Shown here: in pieces, positions 59,810-64,000 of the stretch
Numbering within the stretch: the first letter of the stretch is position 1
Layout: the number at the start of each line of letters is the position of its first letter
Assembly: GCA_021831035.1 (NCBI GenBank)
Contig: JAKBNL010000003.1
Location: 96,165 to 160,164, forward strand
Source: Actinomycetes bacterium
GTDB lineage: Bacteria > Actinomycetota > Acidimicrobiia > Acidimicrobiales > RAAP-2
Length of the DNA stretch: 64,000 nucleotides
Direction: 5' to 3'
The notes under the pieces: generated by a model
Told to the model about the DNA's origin: nothing
What the model saw: only the letters and a program-made list of their open reading frames with translations
The model's database searches: none
Program-made: the position numbers and the translations under genes

Positions 59810-62800
59810 TGGCGGTCTACGGTGAGCTCCACGCCCACTCGGGTTTCAGCTTCCTCGACGGCGCGAGCGACCCCGAGGAGCTCGTCGTCGAGGCGGTGCG
59901 CCTCGGTCTCTCGGGTCTCGCCCTCACCGACCACCACGGCCTCTACGGCGTGGTGCGCTTCGCCGAGGCGGCCCGGGCCCTCGGCCTCGCCACCGTCTTC
60001 GGTGCCGAACTGACCCTGGACGGCGCCGACGACCGCACGGGGATCCCCGACCCCTCGGGCGAGCACGTGGTGGTGCTCGCGCGCACGCCCGAGGGCTACG
60101 CGCGCCTCTCGCGCACGCTCGGCCTGGCCCACCTCGCACGGGGCGAGAAGGGGGCGCCGCGCCTCTCCCTCGACGACGTCGCGGCGGCCGCGCGCGACTG
60201 GCTCGTCCTCACCGGGTGCCGCAAGGGGCCGCTCGCCCGGGCGCTCGAGGCGCAGGGGCCGCGCGCGGCGGCCCGCGCCCTCGAGCGCCTCGTCGAGCGC
60301 TTCGGGCGCGACCACGTGGCCGTCGAGCTCTGGGACCACGGCGAGCCCCTCGACGTGGCGCGCAACGACGCGCTCGCCGAGATCGCGGTGCGCGCGGGCG
60401 TCGACCTCGTCGCGACGAACAACGTGCACTACGCCACGCCCCGCGACCTGCCCCGGGCCCACGTGCTCTCGGCCATTCGCGCGCGGCGCAGCCTGGAGGA
60501 GATGGAGGGGTGGCTGAGCGCCTCGCCGCTCGCGCACCTGCGCAGCGACGCCGAGCAGCGACGGCGCTTCGCGCGCTGGCCCGGCGTCGTCGACCGGGCC
60601 GGCGCGCTCACGGCCGACCTCGCCTTCGACCTGCGCCTGGTGGCGCCGCGCCTGCCGACCTTCGTCACGCCGCCGGGCCTCGACGAGCAGGCCTACCTCG
60701 AGCGTCTCGTCGCCGAGGGGGCGACGAGACGCTACGGGACCCGCGACGCCGAGCGGGTGCCCGGGGCGTGGCGCCAGATCGACCACGAGCTGGCCGTGAT
60801 CGCCCAGCTGGGCTTCGCCGGCTACTTCCTCACGGTCTGGGACATCACCGAGTTCTGCCGGGCGCGCGACATCTACTGCCAGGGTCGGGGCTCGGCCGCG
60901 AACTCGGCCGTCTGCTACGCGCTGGGGATCACCAACGCCGACGCGGTCGCCCTCAACCTCTTCTTCGAGCGGTTCCTCTCGCCGGCGCGCGACGGTCCCC
61001 CCGACATCGACGTGGACATCGAGTCGGGCCGGCGCGAGGAGGTCATCCAGTACGTCTACGAGCGCTACGGCCGGCACAACGCGGCCCAGGTCGCCGCCGT
61101 CATCACCTACCGCTCGCGCTCGGCGCTGCGCGACGTGGCGCGCGCCTTCGGCGCGAGCGAGGAGGAGGCCAACCACGTGCGCGACCACGTGGACCGCGAG
61201 ACGATGACGCCCCTCGACGACTCGGTGAGCGAGCTGGTGACGGCGCTGGCGAGGGAGCTGCGCGACCGGCCCCGCCACCTCGGACTCCACTCGGCCGGCA
61301 TGGTCATCTGCGACCGGCCGGTCCTCGACGTCTGCCCGGTCGAGTGGGCGCGTACCGAGGGGCGCAGCGTGCTGCAGTGGGACAAGGACGACTGCGCGGC
61401 GATCGGCCTGGTGAAGTTCGACCTGCTGGGGCTCGGCATGCTCGAGGCGCTGCACCGCTGCGTCGACCTGGTGGCGGGGTTCCACGGCGTCGCGCTCGAC
61501 CTCGGGGCGCTCCCCCAGGAGCCGGCCGTCTACGACCTGCTCGGCGAGGCCGACACCGTCGGGGTCTTCCAGGTCGAGTCGCGCGCCCAGATGGCGACCC
61601 TGCCGCGGGTGCGGCCCCGGTGCTTCTACGACCTGGTGATCGAGGTCGCCCTCATCCGGCCCGGTCCGATCCAGGGGCGGGCCGTCAACCCCTACCTGCG
61701 CCGACGCCGCGGCGAGGAGCCGGTCACCTATCTTCACCCACGCCTCGAGCCGATCCTCGGGCGCACCCTCGGCGTGCCCCTCTTCCAAGAGCAGCTGATG
61801 GAGATGGCCGTCGCCGTCGCCGGCTTCTCGCCGGCCGAGGCCGACGAACTGCGCCAGGCCATGGCCGCCAAGCGCTCGGAGCTGCGCATGATGCGCCTGA
61901 AGGGCCGCTTCTACGCCGGCATGGCCGCCAACGGCATCACCGGCGCGCCGGCCGACCAGCTCTTCGACGCGCTGGCGGCCTTCGCCAACTTCGGCTTCCC
62001 CGAGTCCCACGCCGTCTCCTTCGCCCACCTCGTCTACTGCTCGGCCTGGCTGAAGCTCCACTACCCGGCGGCCTTCCTCGCCTCGCTCTTGAACGCCCAG
62101 CCGATGGGCTTCTGGTCGCCCCAGAGCCTCGTGGCCGACGCCCGCCGCCACGGGGTCACGGTCGCCCGACCCCACGTGGACCGCTCGGGCGCGCTCGCCA
62201 CCGTGGAGGGCGACCGGGCCGCGCCGGTCGTGCGCCTGGGGCTCGCGAGCGTGCGCGCCCTCGGGACCGAGGCGGCCGAGCGGATCGCCCGCGGCGCGCC
62301 GTACCGGGACGTCGCCGACCTCGCCCGGCGCGCCGGGCTCTCGGCGGCCGCGCTCGAGGCGCTGGCCGCGGCGGGGGCGCTCGACGGGATGGGCGAGGAC
62401 CGGCGCGCCCTCACCTGGTCGGCCGGCGCGGCCAGCCAGGCTCGTCCCGACCGGCTCGAGGGGGTCGTCACGGGGCTCGTCGCGCCGTCCCTCGCGCCGG
62501 CGAGCGACCTGGAGCGGGTGGCCGACGACCTGTGGGCGATGGGGCTGACGACCGAGGCGACCGCGCTCGAGCTCGTGCGACCGGCCCTGGACGCGCGCGG
62601 GGTGGCCCGCGCGGCGACCCTCGCCGCGGTCGAGGGCGCCCGGGTGAGCGTGGCGGGGGTGGTGACGCACCGCCAGCGACCCGAGACCGCGAACGGCGCG
62701 GTCTTCGTCAACCTCGAGGACGAGACCGGCCACGTGAACGTGATCTTCTCGCGCGGGGCCTGGGTGCGCTGGCGGGCGGTCGCCGACCGCGCCCCGGCCC

Positions 62801-62910
62801 TGCTCGTGCGCGGGACCCTCGAGCGCGGCCAGGGGACGCTCGCCCTAGCGGCCGAGCACGTCGAGGCGCTCGCGCTGGGCGCGACGTCCCCCTCGCGGGA
62901 CTGGCACTAG
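59809..62910 (+). CDS. dnaE2: Error-prone DNA polymerase III alpha subunit
   Basis: PHP domain YGELHAHSGFSFLDGAS; GSAANSAVCYALGIT; PPDIDVDIESGRREEVIQYVYERYG. Confidence 0.96.
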   Translation: MAVYGELHAHSGFSFLDGASDPEELVVEAVRLGLSGLALTDHHGLYGVVRFAEAARALGLATVFGAELTLDGADDRTGIPDPSGEHVVVLARTPEGYARLSRTLGLAHLARGEKGAPRLSLDDVAAAARDWLVLTGCRKGPLARALEAQGPRAAARALERLVERFGRDHVAVELWDHGEPLDVARNDALAEIAVRAGVDLVATNNVHYATPRDLPRAHVLSAIRARRSLEEMEGWLSASPLAHLRSDAEQRRRFARWPGVVDRAGALTADLAFDLRLVAPRLPTFVTPPGLDEQAYLERLVAEGATRRYGTRDAERVPGAWRQIDHELAVIAQLGFAGYFLTVWDITEFCRARDIYCQGRGSAANSAVCYALGITNADAVALNLFFERFLSPARDGPPDIDVDIESGRREEVIQYVYERYGRHNAAQVAAVITYRSRSALRDVARAFGASEEEANHVRDHVDRETMTPLDDSVSELVTALARELRDRPRHLGLHSAGMVICDRPVLDVCPVEWARTEGRSVLQWDKDDCAAIGLVKFDLLGLGMLEALHRCVDLVAGFHGVALDLGALPQEPAVYDLLGEADTVGVFQVESRAQMATLPRVRPRCFYDLVIEVALIRPGPIQGRAVNPYLRRRRGEEPVTYLHPRLEPILGRTLGVPLFQEQLMEMAVAVAGFSPAEADELRQAMAAKRSELRMMRLKGRFYAGMAANGITGAPADQLFDALAAFANFGFPESHAVSFAHLVYCSAWLKLHYPAAFLASLLNAQPMGFWSPQSLVADARRHGVTVARPHVDRSGALATVEGDRAAPVVRLGLASVRALGTEAAERIARGAPYRDVADLARRAGLSAAALEALAAAGALDGMGEDRRALTWSAGAASQARPDRLEGVVTGLVAPSLAPASDLERVADDLWAMGLTTEATALELVRPALDARGVARAATLAAVEGARVSVAGVVTHRQRPETANGAVFVNLEDETGHVNVIFSRGAWVRWRAVADRAPALLVRGTLERGQGTLALAAEHVEALALGATSPSRDWH

Positions 62911-62939
62911 GACGTTCGCCGGGGCGTCGCCGCTCGGCC

Positions 62940-63728
62940 CTACAGGTCGCCCGTGGGGCTCCAGCAGCTCAGGGTGCCGGTGTAGTACACCTCCACGCCG
63001 TAGGAGGCCCAGAGGCTGAGCCCCCAGTCGGGGGAGCTGATCGTGAAGTTCGCGACGTTGACCTGGCTGGCCGCGCCGTTGGAGTTCTGCACGGTCGAGG
63101 ACGACTCGGTGAGGCCGGCGCCCACCTGGCCGACGCCGCCGTGCTGGACCTCGGCGTCCGAGACGGCGAACTGGAGGTTGAGCGAGCGGCAGCTCGAGTT
63201 CTGGGCCGTTATCGAGGCGCCCTGGCCCGGCCCGTCGTTGCCCGTCTCGGTGGCGTGCCAGGTGAAGGGCGATCCGCCCACCATGATCGTCCCGCTCCCG
63301 GCGTTGGCCACGTGGGTGCCCCGGGAGCGACTGGCGAGCTGGGTCAGGCTGACGGTGCCGTACGAGAAGACGGTCACGAGGCTGCTCCGGGCGAGGACCC
63401 GGTTCCCCTCCATCGCGAGCGCCCGGTAGACGTAGCGACCCATGCCGAGTCCGGCCGTCGTCACCTGCAGGCTGGTCCCCGCGCGCAGGCGCGCCACCGG
63501 CCGCCAGCCGCGGCGCGCCCCGAACTGGCGCTCCACCACGATCCCCGCCAGTCGGCTCACGCCGGGCGCGGACACCTCGAAGGTGATCGCCGTGCCGGCG
63601 TCGACCCGGGCGTCGGGCGTGGCGAGGGTGAGCCGGCCCTGACCGGCGGAGACCGGCGCCGCCCCGAGGGCGAGCACCGCGCCCGTCACCACGCCCGCCA
63701 CCGCCCACCGTCTCGTCGCTTGTCGCAC
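62940..63728 (-). CDS. Secreted protein of unknown function
   Basis: Signal peptide RRWAVAGVVTGAVLALGAAPVSAGQ; Ser/Thr/Gly-rich beta-type sequence. Confidence 0.7.
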   Translation of the reverse strand: MRQATRRWAVAGVVTGAVLALGAAPVSAGQGRLTLATPDARVDAGTAITFEVSAPGVSRLAGIVVERQFGARRGWRPVARLRAGTSLQVTTAGLGMGRYVYRALAMEGNRVLARSSLVTVFSYGTVSLTQLASRSRGTHVANAGSGTIMVGGSPFTWHATETGNDGPGQGASITAQNSSCRSLNLQFAVSDAEVQHGGVGQVGAGLTESSSTVQNSNGAASQVNVANFTISSPDWGLSLWASYGVEVYYTGTLSCWSPTGDL

Positions 63729-63883
63729 CGTTCCCCCCTGACGCGTCGGACCCGCCCCCGTTCCTTAGCAGAGGGGGCTCGGAGTTGGCAACCGGAACGG
63801 GTCGCTCGGTCGGGGCCCGGGCGCCCGACGCCGTCGCGGCCCGGGGTCGCTCGTCGCGGGACCCGACCGCGGACTAGGAGCCC

Positions 63884-64000
63884 GTTGAACAACGTGTCGT
63901 GAGGACGTATCTTCCGTGGTGCACGCCCGGAGATGACTGAGCCGAAGAGCTGGCGCGAAGAGGGGGCGAGTCAGCCACCCAGAAGGGGTCGATTCCCGTG
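63884..64000 (+). other. Possible left end of a mobile element, truncated by window edge
   Basis: CTAG|GAGCCCGTTGAACAACGTG then GTGCACGCCCGG... structured/ORF-like sequence (MTEPKSWREEGASQPPRRGRFPV). Confidence 0.25.

Noticed and set aside
59800-62733. 977-aa minus-strand ORF opposite dnaE2
   Set aside because: Codon-bias antisense artefact.
60216-63902. 1,228-aa plus-strand ORF overlapping dnaE2
   Set aside because: Alternative-frame shadow of a high-GC gene: Arg/Gly/Pro/Ala-rich translation with no domain; dnaE2 is unambiguous in another frame.

Overview
High-GC actinobacterial chromosomal window (gene content and style look Acidimicrobiia-like; this is inference, not tested). About 95% is densely packed core metabolism: a cobalamin-riboswitch-led BtuFCD-type uptake operon, pyk, methylcrotonoyl-CoA carboxylase, lysA-hom-thrC-rho-rpmE-prfA-prmC-tsaC, rpiB-glyA-wecA-like-atpZ/I-atpBEFHAGDC-murA-meaB, assimilatory sulfate genes (cysH / cysD-cysN), and an SOS mutasome cassette (imuA'-imuB-dnaE2). 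There are two tRNAs. Most notable: (1) a TnpB-only element bounded by 37-bp near-perfect terminal inverted repeats and a 5-bp direct repeat, which is not the architecture expected for IS200/IS605 or IS607 and which splits an apparent ArsR-SRPBCC-GNAT operon; (2) an unexplained, strongly structured intergenic region with its own promoter-like and intrinsic-terminator-like signals, a candidate ncRNA; (3) a sulfide/persulfide operon with a CstR-like regulator, its probable operator, two unlisted small proteins and a telomere-like (TTAGGGG)4 array; (4) several operators that sit on or next to start codons of probable leaderless genes, including an SOS box containing the imuA' ATG. All assignments come from reading the sequence; no database search was run.
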